From Steroidobacter agaridevorans (GTDB lineage: Bacteria > Pseudomonadota > Gammaproteobacteria > Steroidobacterales > Steroidobacteraceae), in contig NZ_BLJO01000002.1 of NCBI RefSeq assembly GCF_009932555.1, positions 21,379-85,378 of the forward strand: DNA of 64,000 nucleotides, given 5' to 3'. How positions within the stretch are numbered: the stretch's first letter is position 1; each line of letters begins with the position of its first letter. Below the pieces are notes generated by a model that was not told the origin of the DNA, searched no databases, and saw only the letters and a program-made list of their open reading frames with translations. Positions 34,171 through 42,853 of this stretch are shown here, piece after piece. A program made the translations under genes and the position numbers.

Positions 34171-34620
34171 ATGTTCGAGTACGGGACAAAAGTGGCAACC
34201 GCCGTCGTCGCAATGGCTTTGGCCTGTGTTGCATGGGGGCAGGAGCCCTCGTCAACGAATCGTTTCATCGCCCCAGATGACACTCCGCCTGCTCCCCGGA
34301 CGCCCTCGAAGGTCGCTCCCGATTTGAGGGATATAGACTTTTCCTCGTTCGCTCGGATCGTCGGTCAAGTGAGCGGTCGCACCTTGGTTGTCGGCGCCGG
34401 GGTGTGCGCTCTTATCAACGCGACTTGGGATCATGAGCTCACCGGAGAGCAGTTTTATCAAGAGTTTGTGTCGATCGCACACGCTCTTGGGTTCATTGTT
34501 GTCGAGCAAGACTCTGTCACGACGATTTCGCTGGGTAAAGATCGCAAAGGCGCCTCGGCTTGTGGGAGCTATTCCAACAGGGCAAGCGCATCTGAGAGCG
34601 TTTCGGCAAGACCGCGATAG
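34171..34620 (+). CDS. Small exported protein with a secretin N0 (STN)-like domain
   Basis: The 149-residue protein has a signal peptide (to about residue 28), a Pro-rich linker, and one domain (about 50-120) whose pattern resembles the N0 domain of GspD-type secretins and TonB-receptor STN domains: DIDFSSFARIVGQVSGRTLVV, then LTGEQFYQEFVSIAHALGFIVV and a closing VTTISL strand. No secretin barrel follows and no type II secretion gene is near. GGAGGG lies 6 bases before ATG 34171. It may be an orphan adaptor in the periplasm; its partner is unknown. Confidence 0.6.
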   Translation: MFEYGTKVATAVVAMALACVAWGQEPSSTNRFIAPDDTPPAPRTPSKVAPDLRDIDFSSFARIVGQVSGRTLVVGAGVCALINATWDHELTGEQFYQEFVSIAHALGFIVVEQDSVTTISLGKDRKGASACGSYSNRASASESVSARPR

Positions 34621-34767
34621 CTGCGACTCGCAAGCCGCCTATGATCAGAATGCTTCGATCAGGATGACGCGCGGGACAGAAGGGTGCGCGGTGGCGTGGG
34701 CTCGGAGGCAAGCCAGGCGAACTCCTTCGCATTCACGATCCACGCAGCCCATGCGACGGCGCAAGCG

Positions 34768-35955
34768 TCAAACTTTCAGTCCCACCGACTCTCGCTCGAT
34801 CAGCGCCCCGAGCGCAGCGATACCGCGTTGAATCCTTTCGGGCGGCACGGTGACGAACGAGAGGCGAAGCGTGTTTCGCTGCGGTTCGTTCGCGAAGAAC
34901 GGCGCGCCCGGTACGAACGCGACGTTCTCGGCAATCGCCTTCTGCAGCAGCTCGACGCTATCCATGCCCGTGGGTAAGTTCACCCAGATGAACATGCCGC
35001 CCTCCGGACGGTTCCAGCTCACGCCATTTGGGAAATGCTCCTGCATTGCTTCCAGCATGACCTGGCAGCGTTGCCGATAGAGTTCGCGGATCGTCGGAAT
35101 GTGCGTGTCGAGGAAGCCATCCTTGACGCACTCGTAAACGATGCGTTGAGTAAACGAAGGCGTGTGCAGGTCCGCCGCCTGCTTTGCTTGCACCAACTTG
35201 CGATGCAGAGCTTGAGGCGCGATCAGATAGCCCACACGCAGTCCAGGTGTGAGCACCTTGGAGAACGAGCCCAGGTACACGACGTTCTCCGGCATCATCG
35301 ACTTCAAGGTGGGCAGGGCGTCGCCACTGTATGAGAGCGCGCCGTAGGGATCGTCCTCGACGACCAGCAGCCCGGCCTCGACAGCGATTTTCGCGAGCTG
35401 CTCACGTCGTGCGAGCGGGATGCGGCGCCCGGTGGGATTTTGGAAGTTGGGCAGGCAGTACATGAAGCGCGCGCCGCTTAGATCCTCCCTGGTCAGCATC
35501 TCCAGCTGCGGCCCGTGCTCGTCCGAAGGCACGGACACATACGTCGGTTCGCTCAGTGAGAACGCCTGCAGCGCGCCGAGATAAGTCGGCGTCTCGACGA
35601 GCACGCGACTGCCCGAATCGATCAGGGTCTTGCCGAGCAGGTCGAGCGCTTGCTGCGAGCCTGTCGTGACCAGCACATCGGCCGGGTCGATGCGCACCGA
35701 GCCGGTCGAATGTCGGGCGGCGATCCACTCACGCAATTGCAGGTAGCCTTCGGTCGGGCCGTATTGGAGTGCCGGCGTCGGCGCCGTGGTGAGAATCGTC
35801 TGCGTGGCGGCGAGCACGCGCTCGACCGGAAAGGTGTCTGGCGAGGGCAAGCCGCCGGCGAAGGAGATGACCTCGGGCCGCTCGGTGATCTTCAGGATCT
35901 CCCGGATGACGGAGCTGGTGAGCTTCTGCGCGCGCTGTGACAGGGTCGGGTTCAT
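34768..35955 (-). CDS. PLP-dependent aminotransferase (2-aminoadipate/aromatic type)
   Basis: The 395-residue product is a fold-type I aminotransferase: ISFAGGLPSPDTFP at the start, LVTTGSQQALDLLGK, YCLPNFQNPTGRR, the Asp of VEDDPYGALSYSG, and the PLP-binding Lys in LGSFSKVLTPGLRVGY. Relatives include LysN and MocR-type C-terminal domains; there is no N-terminal HTH here. ATG 35955 has GAGAG 9 bases upstream. It is downstream of the carboxylesterase on the same strand but 236 bp away, so perhaps independently expressed. Its link to the xylan locus is unclear. Confidence 0.85.
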   Translation of the reverse strand: MNPTLSQRAQKLTSSVIREILKITERPEVISFAGGLPSPDTFPVERVLAATQTILTTAPTPALQYGPTEGYLQLREWIAARHSTGSVRIDPADVLVTTGSQQALDLLGKTLIDSGSRVLVETPTYLGALQAFSLSEPTYVSVPSDEHGPQLEMLTREDLSGARFMYCLPNFQNPTGRRIPLARREQLAKIAVEAGLLVVEDDPYGALSYSGDALPTLKSMMPENVVYLGSFSKVLTPGLRVGYLIAPQALHRKLVQAKQAADLHTPSFTQRIVYECVKDGFLDTHIPTIRELYRQRCQVMLEAMQEHFPNGVSWNRPEGGMFIWVNLPTGMDSVELLQKAIAENVAFVPGAPFFANEPQRNTLRLSFVTVPPERIQRGIAALGALIERESVGLKV

Positions 35956-36191
35956 GAATGTTCGCTCTCGACGGGCGACTCGCCAACACGCACGGTGCCA
36001 CGAATCCCGCAAAGATGGCATGCACACTTGCCCCCATTTTTGTAATGTCAGATGGGGTGGGGCGGTAGACCTCGCTGCGTGCTTACCAGGCCGATATCAA
36101 GGCCGCTGGCCTCCCCGGACCGCAGACGGCTTCGGCATGGATAATTTGCGAAGTCGCTTGCGCGGCGCCGCCGTTGTGTCCCATCGAAGAA

Positions 36192-37889
36192 CTAGGCGAG
36201 GATGATCTTGCGGGCCTCGCCGTCCGGGTCATTCACCATGCGACATTGATCGTCCCAAATCATGGTGCGATTCGATTGCGGATCGCTCGGCGCCCACGTG
36301 AGTCCGGAAATGCTTGGATTGCCCGTCGAAGCGAACGCTGCCCACGATGAAGCCATCTTGTTGGCGAGCGCCTGTGCTTCAGGTGTATTGCCGGTGCCTT
36401 GTTCGCAGCGCTTGGTGTTGTCGAAGCAGAACGCGAGTTCGGCTGTGTGCCACGCGCCGGGCACCCCATCCAGGATGGGAGTTTGCCAGGTGAAGTAATA
36501 CGTGTACGCGGGCGCGGCCTTGAGGGCATGCTTCAATCCCGCCATCTTCACCACGTTGTTGCGAATGGCCAGGCCGTTCAATCCCGGTGTACCGCTGCAA
36601 ATGTATGACAAGGTTCGAATCGTCTTCTGAGGATAGGCTTTCTTGAGTGCTTGGATGATCGCGCCGGCTTTCTCTTCTCCATAAGCCTTGGAGAGATTCG
36701 AGCGCCATTCATCCTCGGTAGGCCGTTGCGACATGCGATTGCCTTCTTCGGTGACGGAGCCAATCAGCATCGGCACATTCTTGGACACCTCGGGCGCGGC
36801 ATCGAAGAACGATCGCATGTTGACGATCTTGTCATCGACGCAGGGCGACCAGCCCACACGCGGTGTACCCGGTGCGCCTGGTCCCATCACTGGCGGTCCA
36901 GCCGGATTGATCTTGGCGGCCGCCGCAGTGCCGGCCGCGGCAAGCTTCGACCACTCCATCTTCTGCAACGATCGAATGTCGTTGGGAGCAAGCCCCAGCT
37001 CCTTCATCACCAATCGTGCGAGCTCGCGCTGCTGTTCCCGGCTGGGAATATTTCCACCGCCGCCGGATTGAGCGGCGGCACGATGAAACAAACCCGCCGC
37101 GGACGGCATGCCCATCAGCGTCGTCACTTTCGAGCCGCCGCCCGATTGGCCGTAGATCATGACGCGATCCGGATCGCCGCCGAAGTTCGCTATGTTCTCG
37201 TGGACCCAACGCAGTGCCGCCACGAGGTCAGTCATGCCGACGTTTGCGGAACCTTCATAAGCGGCGCCGCCGATCTCCGCCGCATCGAAGAATCCAAGAA
37301 CGTTCAAGCGGTGATTGACCGAGACTTGCACGACGTCGTGATGCCTCGCCATTTGCGCGCCTTCGTGCGAGGGCAACTCATACGAGGATCCGAAGCTGAA
37401 GCCGCCGCCGTGGAAATAAACCATCACCGCGCGCTTGCCGGTCAAGCTGGGTGTCCAAATGTTGAGCTTGAGCATGTCTTCGCTCTGCCAGCCGTCATCC
37501 CAATCCTGGATGAAGGTCTGTTCCGCGCTTGTCCACGTGTGCAGGTTCTGCGGGCAGTTCGCGCCATAGACGAGCGCCGGAAACTCATCCGCCCACGGGG
37601 TGGGCGGCTTCGCAGGCAACCATCGGTTCTCACCCGCGGTCGTTTGCCCGTAGGGAACCCCTTTGAAGGTGAATACCCCGCCATCGAGGTAGCCGCGCAT
37701 CTTGCCGTATTGTGTCTTGGCGATTGCAGATCGCGGCGTTGAGAGATTTCCGGGGCCCGAATGAGCGCCCGTCTTGATGCTGTCGGATGCCGCAGCATAG
37801 TTCGCAGTCGCAAGGCCTACGCCGGCAGTGGAGGAAAGAATCAGCGCCTCTCGACGAGTGAGTCCTGTGCGCCTTCTGGAATCGACCAT
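36192..37889 (-). CDS. Exported type B carboxylesterase
   Basis: The 565-residue protein has a twin-arginine-like leader (SRRRTGLTRREALILSS), the oxyanion-hole motif YFHGGGFSFGS, and the nucleophile in YGQSGGGSKV. It is a carboxylesterase type B (cholinesterase/para-nitrobenzyl esterase) family member. In this locus it could remove acyl or aryl esters from hemicellulose. Start ATG 37889 has AGGGGGAC just upstream; the frame is open to 37925. It lies 48 bp after the stop of the hypothetical gene at 37938-38600, in the same minus-strand operon. Confidence 0.85.
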   Translation of the reverse strand: MVDSRRRTGLTRREALILSSTAGVGLATANYAAASDSIKTGAHSGPGNLSTPRSAIAKTQYGKMRGYLDGGVFTFKGVPYGQTTAGENRWLPAKPPTPWADEFPALVYGANCPQNLHTWTSAEQTFIQDWDDGWQSEDMLKLNIWTPSLTGKRAVMVYFHGGGFSFGSSYELPSHEGAQMARHHDVVQVSVNHRLNVLGFFDAAEIGGAAYEGSANVGMTDLVAALRWVHENIANFGGDPDRVMIYGQSGGGSKVTTLMGMPSAAGLFHRAAAQSGGGGNIPSREQQRELARLVMKELGLAPNDIRSLQKMEWSKLAAAGTAAAAKINPAGPPVMGPGAPGTPRVGWSPCVDDKIVNMRSFFDAAPEVSKNVPMLIGSVTEEGNRMSQRPTEDEWRSNLSKAYGEEKAGAIIQALKKAYPQKTIRTLSYICSGTPGLNGLAIRNNVVKMAGLKHALKAAPAYTYYFTWQTPILDGVPGAWHTAELAFCFDNTKRCEQGTGNTPEAQALANKMASSWAAFASTGNPSISGLTWAPSDPQSNRTMIWDDQCRMVNDPDGEARKIILA

Positions 37890-37937
37890 GAAGTCCCCCT
37901 GCATTACATGTTTGTCAGCGTCCAACGAGGCTGGTTG

Positions 37938-38600
37938 CTACAAGCGGCTGTTCAGTCCAACCAGGGGTCGATCGTTCTCATCGAGAAACCTGGCGCAGAA
38001 GTCCGTCGCGCCCCCGCCGTTGATGATGGCAGCGCGGATGACGTTGCGTCCTTTGCGCAGCGTGACGCGGCGTGAGACGCCATCATCGATCACGCTCTGA
38101 CGGTCGTCGTTGAGCGCGATCACCGGTTCACCGTTGAGCCACCAGCGTGAGGCGGCATTGGAGCCGATGGCCAATCTCACGTTCTGCATTTCGCGTGGCG
38201 CATCGATGGCGGTCTCGACCCAGAACAGCACGTTGGACGTGGGCTTCGAGAGCGACCACGCGAAGTGATACAGGTTGAGGTTGTAGTTGAGCGTATCGAG
38301 TGCATGCCAAGCGTGCTCGGTACCGTTGATCGTGACTTTCGCGCCGTCGCTGGGTTGCGCGGTCTCGGGAAGCGCGGCGAGCTTCAGTGCTTCTTTGACA
38401 GCGGGCTCGGTGAGACGGCCCGCCACCGGCACCGGTTCGAGCACGAACCAGCGATGGATGAAGCCGCGCGAGTCCACCGGCTGGGCGTCGCCTTTGGGGC
38501 GCGTCAATGTCGAGGGCGCAGGGCGCGCTGCCTCCTGTGCGTGCACGAGGCCTGAAGCCGCCAGGCTCAGCGAAAAAACAAAGAGGGCGATTCTCATCAT
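37938..38600 (-). CDS. Exported beta-sandwich protein of unknown function
   Basis: The 220-residue product has a clear signal peptide (MMRIALFVFSLSLAASGLVHAQ). The mature part is beta-rich, with features of galactose-binding-like/jelly-roll domains found in carbohydrate enzymes: VLFWVETAIDAPREMQNVRLAIGSN, SRWWLNGEPVIALNDD, and VTLRKGRNVIRAAIINGGG. Its ATG overlaps the GH43 stop (ATGA at 38597-38600), so the two are translationally coupled. It may act as a binding partner of the GH43 enzyme. No catalytic motif is visible. Confidence 0.7.
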   Translation of the reverse strand: MMRIALFVFSLSLAASGLVHAQEAARPAPSTLTRPKGDAQPVDSRGFIHRWFVLEPVPVAGRLTEPAVKEALKLAALPETAQPSDGAKVTINGTEHAWHALDTLNYNLNLYHFAWSLSKPTSNVLFWVETAIDAPREMQNVRLAIGSNAASRWWLNGEPVIALNDDRQSVIDDGVSRRVTLRKGRNVIRAAIINGGGATDFCARFLDENDRPLVGLNSRL

Positions 38601-40138
38601 GGGGCTCCGAGCAGCCAGCGCTGACGATCGCTGGCGGGATCAAACTTCGACAGCGTCGGCGTGCTGCTGCCGACCGCAGACAGCGCCCAGGTGGCGGTCG
38701 AATCCGGTACGGACTTGGGACTGATGCGATAGGTGCCGTCGACGAGCTGGTCGATGCGCCACAGCTGCTCCGGCGCGCCGGTGAAAGACGAGGCTTCGAG
38801 CTCGCCACCTTGGGTCGCCGTGAGCGATCGTTCCGTGCCCGCGACGGTGATACGGAAATACGGCGCGCCCGGATAACCGCCAACGCCGGCCACAGGCGCG
38901 ATGATCCATTTCTGCTGGGCTTGCAGCATCGCGGGCGCGAGACGTACGCCGGTGACCGTGGGCCAGTTCGCGGCGACCTGAGCGGGCTCTTGATCGGCAA
39001 TGGGTGGGCCAATCTGAGGTACGAATGGAGCACCTTCCGGCGGCGGTCCCGATGTTGGCGGGCCGCTGGCGACGATGCTACTGCCCGGTGGACCGCCCCG
39101 ACGCTGGCGGAATCCGCCGACGGGCGATCCCTGCACAGCAAGCTCGAGCACCGTTCCTGTCCTCGCAGACTCGATGCTGTAGGCGCCCGCAACCAGGTTG
39201 TCACCCGCGACGGGCCAGCCATCGCGCCAGAGCAGCGGGCGGATGTCGAGCACGCTCACACCGCCTCGATCGAGGTCCGCCTCGTAGTGCAAAGAAAATT
39301 TTTGCACGCCGTCGCCGAGATCCAGCAACCCGAAGTGTCCCGGTCCGATGTGACGTCCGCGAGAGGCGGCGAACAGCTTGCCGCCGCCTTCAATCATGTC
39401 CACGCCCATGTTATCGAGATAAGGACCGGTGACTTTGCGCGAACGTCCCATGCGAATGTTGTACGTCGAGTTCGCGCCCTGGCAGCAGGAGCCGTGCGTG
39501 ACGAGCAGGTAATACCAACCCTCGCGATGAAGCAGGATGGCCGCCTCGGAGTTGATAGCGACGTTCACCGGTTTGCGATTGGGGTCACGACGCAAACCGG
39601 TCTTCGGATCGAGCTCGACGAGGCGGATGTAGCCGAAGTACGAGCCGTAAACGAGCCACAGACGTCCGTCCGGATCGAGCAGCACGCCTGGATCGATGGC
39701 GTTGCTGTCCTCGACACCGTCCGACCAGACCACGGGCCCGCGGTCCTCGCACTTGTAACCGGGCGCCTCCGGCGAGAGGGTCGGACACACGAGCAGACCG
39801 ATCGCAGACTTCGGCTGCGTACCCGGTGCGGAGTAGTAGACGAAGAACTGGTCTCCAACTTTGATGACATCCGGCGCCCAGGTGTTATTGCCGCCCTTCG
39901 CGAGCACCTCCGGTCCGGCCTTGCCGCCGGGGACTGCGGACATCAGCGAGCCCGCGCGCTTCCAGGTCCAGCCATCTTCCGAGGTGAGGATCGGAAGGCC
40001 CGCTCCCGTGCCGTAGGTGTAATAGCGGCCGTCGTGAAAGACGATCGTCGATGGATCATGGACGATGACTTCGCCATCGAGGGCGAGCGCTGGAAGGGCG
40101 AAGGACGCCGTCAGCAACCAAAGAATTTTCTGCAGCAT
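38597..40138 (-). CDS. Exported GH43 arabinanase/arabinofuranosidase-like enzyme with C-terminal lectin-like domain
   Basis: The 513-residue product has a signal peptide, then a GH43 five-blade propeller: the catalytic base Asp28 in VHDPSTIVFHDGRYY, the Asp in NAIDPGVLLDPDGRLW, and the acid Glu in INSEAAILLHREGWYYL. Linker sequence rich in Gly/Pro (about 325-370) leads to a C-terminal region with QQKWIIAPV, QLWRIDQL and RQRWLLG repeats, suggesting a ricin-like carbohydrate-binding domain. GH43 members of this layout cut alpha-1,5-arabinan or arabinose side chains. It heads a minus-strand operon with the next two genes. Confidence 0.84.
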   Translation of the reverse strand: MLQKILWLLTASFALPALALDGEVIVHDPSTIVFHDGRYYTYGTGAGLPILTSEDGWTWKRAGSLMSAVPGGKAGPEVLAKGGNNTWAPDVIKVGDQFFVYYSAPGTQPKSAIGLLVCPTLSPEAPGYKCEDRGPVVWSDGVEDSNAIDPGVLLDPDGRLWLVYGSYFGYIRLVELDPKTGLRRDPNRKPVNVAINSEAAILLHREGWYYLLVTHGSCCQGANSTYNIRMGRSRKVTGPYLDNMGVDMIEGGGKLFAASRGRHIGPGHFGLLDLGDGVQKFSLHYEADLDRGGVSVLDIRPLLWRDGWPVAGDNLVAGAYSIESARTGTVLELAVQGSPVGGFRQRRGGPPGSSIVASGPPTSGPPPEGAPFVPQIGPPIADQEPAQVAANWPTVTGVRLAPAMLQAQQKWIIAPVAGVGGYPGAPYFRITVAGTERSLTATQGGELEASSFTGAPEQLWRIDQLVDGTYRISPKSVPDSTATWALSAVGSSTPTLSKFDPASDRQRWLLGAP

Positions 40139-40274
40139 GTGTGCTCAGTGATGTGCCACTCGGCGCGTAATGTACCCGCTTTCATTCGCGCAAAGCCAAT
40201 CGCTAATAAAATCGAATGGTGTATGGTAGAGTCCTCGAAGGCGATCGCTCCACATCGGATTGGGAAAAATCCAA

Positions 40275-40682
40275 ATGAAATGGATGTTTCTTATAGTGTT
40301 GGCCGTGACGCTCGGGACGGCCGCACCCTCACGGGCGGATGAGGACACCTCGCGCGTGTTCGAGATCCGCACCTACACCACGGCCCCGGGCAAGCTGCAG
40401 GAGTTGCATCGACGATTTCGTGAGCACACCCTGAAGCTCTTCGAGCGACATGGCATGGTCAACATCGCCTACTGGACGCCTCAGGATCCGAAGGCGGCGA
40501 GCAACACCCTCATCTATGTCCTGTCCCACAAGAATCGCGAGGCCGCCGCGCAGAGCTGGGCCGCCTTCGGCGCCGATCCTGAATGGAAACAAGTAGGAGC
40601 CGCCTCGGAGGCGAACGGCCCCATCGTCATCAAAGTGGAATCGACGTTCGTCCAAGCCACCGACTTCTCGCCGATGAAGTAG
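40275..40682 (+). CDS. Exported NIPSNAP-family protein
   Basis: The 135-residue product has a signal peptide (MKWMFLIVLAVTLGTAAPSRA) followed by a ferredoxin-like NIPSNAP domain: VFEIRTYTTAPGKLQEL, FERHGMVNIAYWTPQD, NTLIYVLSHKNREAAAQSWAAF. Members are common near catabolic gene clusters in proteobacteria, but their role is not established. ATG 40275 begins the signal peptide. It lies 44 bp before the SMP-30-type gene and is divergent from the GH43 operon, so the 136 bp between should hold promoters for both. Confidence 0.75.
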   Translation: MKWMFLIVLAVTLGTAAPSRADEDTSRVFEIRTYTTAPGKLQELHRRFREHTLKLFERHGMVNIAYWTPQDPKAASNTLIYVLSHKNREAAAQSWAAFGADPEWKQVGAASEANGPIVIKVESTFVQATDFSPMK

Positions 40683-40726
40683 CTCGCAGTTCGCGAGCCA
40701 AGGGGACCAACACGGGACGTATTGAA

Positions 40727-41817
40727 ATGAAGCGACAGACACGCATGCTCGTTGCACTGCTGAGCACTCTGGCATTCGGCTCTCAGGGAGATGCCATTGC
40801 AGCTCCCGATCAGAAAGCATCCGGCGAGCCCTCGCCAAGCGAACAGCACCCGGCGAGCGACATCTACGATCCACTTGGCCTGGTGTCGAGCGGTCGGCAC
40901 GGCCAACTCGTCACGCTCGCCGCCCCTTCAGCTTTACCGAGGGCCCCGCGGTCGATCGACATGGCAATGTGTACTTCACCGACCAGCCCAATGACCGGAT
41001 CTATCGGTGGGATGCCGGGACCCGCAAGGTCGAGCTTTTTCTGGAAGGCACCGGTCGCGCCAACGGCATGGCGTTCGACCGGGAGGGCAACCTCATTGCC
41101 GCGGCCGACAGGTATGGAGAGCTTTGGAAGATCCGTCCCGATGGCACGCACGAGGTGCTCATCGACCACTATCAAGGCAAGAGGCTGAACGGACCGAACG
41201 ACGTGTGGATCAATCCCACGAACGGCGGCATCTACCTTACCGATCCGATTTTTCCGAGAGCCTACTGGGACGCCGACGATCCGCGGCAACAGCCGTGGGA
41301 GCCAACGCACTCCGAGCAAGCCCCGCAGGGGAAAGGTGGCTACGTTTACTACTTGCCGCCGGGAGCCCACAGGCTGGTGAGAGTCACGACGGAAGCGATG
41401 GGGTGGGAGTCCGACTCCTGGCCGAATGGCGTCGTCGGCACGCCGGACGGCAAGAAACTGTACGTGAACAAGTGGTACTACGATAACAAAGGCGGAACCT
41501 GGGTCTTCGACATCAAGGCTGACGGCACGCTCGCGAACATGCGCAAGTTCACCGACTGGGGTGGCGATGGCATGTCGATGGATGAACTGGGGAACGTCTA
41601 TATCAGTAACGGCGAGGGCGTGCTCGCGTTCGATCCCAATGGCACGCTCATTCTGAAAATTCCGACCGGCTCAGGCGCCACCAACAACACGTTTGCCGGG
41701 CGGGATGGCAAAACCCTGTTCATCACCGGTCCTGTCGACCAGGTCACCGCCATCAGGATGAAGGTACGAGGTGCGCGCGACGGGTGTCGGCATTGCCCGC
41801 CTCGGCACAAGAAATAA
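40727..41817 (+). pseudogene. Frameshifted SMP-30/gluconolactonase-family gene
   Basis: The frame from ATG 40727 encodes a signal peptide and the start of the mature protein (...IYDPLGLVSSGRHGQLVTLAA). The expected SMP-30 continuation, FSFTEGPAVDRHGNVYFTD, is in the next frame, which then runs to 41817 with GPNDVWI, the metal-ligand region and YVNKWYYDNKGGTW. The switch falls at a CCCC run (40923-40926); one extra C would restore one chain of about 360 residues. SMP-30 enzymes open sugar lactones such as xylono- or glucono-lactone, which fits this sugar locus. The damage may be real or a homopolymer base-calling error. Confidence 0.7.
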
Positions 41818-41956
41818 TCTCCTCGGCAGCCCGCGGACGATGGTTGCCGCGGGTGCTTCACCAGCGATTTATTTGTAGGAGTTTATTGCGAGAGCGGTGG
41901 TTGCTGGTTAGAGTTCCTTCGATAGAGGCATCAGGGGTTGAGCAGTGGCGCATGAC

Positions 41957-42775
41957 ATGATCCGGTTTGCGAGCATACGAACTGTGCTTCGCGTGTTTGC
42001 ACTGCTGCTGGGTTTCTTCGCCTTTGTTTCTATTGGAACGCGTGCCTACGCAGCGAGCGAGAAGTACACGTTCGTGCTCGTCCACGGCGCCACGGCCGGC
42101 GGCTGGGAGTGGAAGAGCACGGGCAGGTTCCTGAGCGACGACGGTCACACCGTTTACCGCGCCACGCTCACGGGCCTCGGCGAGCGTGAACACCTCAACA
42201 GTCCCGACATCGATCTGCAAACCCACATCAACGATGTGGTGAATTTGATTCTGTACGAGGACCTGCGCGACGTAGTGCTCACCGGGCATAGTTACGGCGG
42301 CATGGTGGTCACGGGGGTGATGGATCGAATTCCCGAGCGCATTCGTCACGTCGTGTTCCTCGATGCCGCCGTGCCTGAGGATGGCATGTCGCTGTGGGAT
42401 CTTTTTGGCGGCAGGCAGCAGGACCCCACACGCTTCGCGGACGGCTTCATGCAAGTGCCCTGGGTCAAGCCCGACACGCCGCCGCCGCACAGCGTGAAGC
42501 ACTCGATCAAGTGCTTCAACCAGCCGGTCTCTTATAAGAATCCTGCCGCGCTGGCGTTGCCAGTGACCTATGTTGCCTTCGTTCCCAGGGACAAGTCCGC
42601 CGAGGAGCGAGCGAAGACGGATAAGAGCTGGCAGCGCGCGGCTGCGCGAGGCTGGACGATTCGCACGTTTCCGGGCGGCCACGTCGCTCAGCAGGAAGAT
42701 CCTCGGGGTGTGGCGACGCTGATCGAGCAGTCGCTGAACGATCGCAACAAGCCCGCAGCTAAAGCGGTCAAATAA
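41957..42775 (+). CDS. Exported alpha/beta hydrolase
   Basis: The 272-residue protein has a signal peptide ending near AYAAS, the strand FVLVHGATAGGW with the oxyanion hole, the nucleophile elbow G-H-S-Y-G-G, an Asp in the VFVPRDK region and the late His in FPGGHVAQQ. This pattern is close to the small esterases annotated as salicylate esterase or pyrethroid hydrolase. ATG 41957 is preferred although GTG 41945 is in frame; the ribosome site is weak for both. It converges with the esterase at 42854. Confidence 0.8.
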   Translation: MIRFASIRTVLRVFALLLGFFAFVSIGTRAYAASEKYTFVLVHGATAGGWEWKSTGRFLSDDGHTVYRATLTGLGEREHLNSPDIDLQTHINDVVNLILYEDLRDVVLTGHSYGGMVVTGVMDRIPERIRHVVFLDAAVPEDGMSLWDLFGGRQQDPTRFADGFMQVPWVKPDTPPPHSVKHSIKCFNQPVSYKNPAALALPVTYVAFVPRDKSAEERAKTDKSWQRAAARGWTIRTFPGGHVAQQEDPRGVATLIEQSLNDRNKPAAKAVK

Positions 42776-42791
42776 CAAACAGTTGCAGCGC

Positions 42792-42819
42792 CCGGTCTTG
42801 CCCACCGAGGAAAGACCGG
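42792..42819 (+). terminator. Hairpin between converging esterase genes
   Basis: CCGGTCTT (42792-42799) and AAGACCGG (42812-42819) form an 8-bp perfect stem with a 12-nt loop, midway between two converging stops. There is no T-run on either side, so its action as a two-way terminator is a guess. Confidence 0.4.
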
Positions 42820-42853
42820 TGACGCACGTCGCTCGCGTGACTTCCCTCGAACA

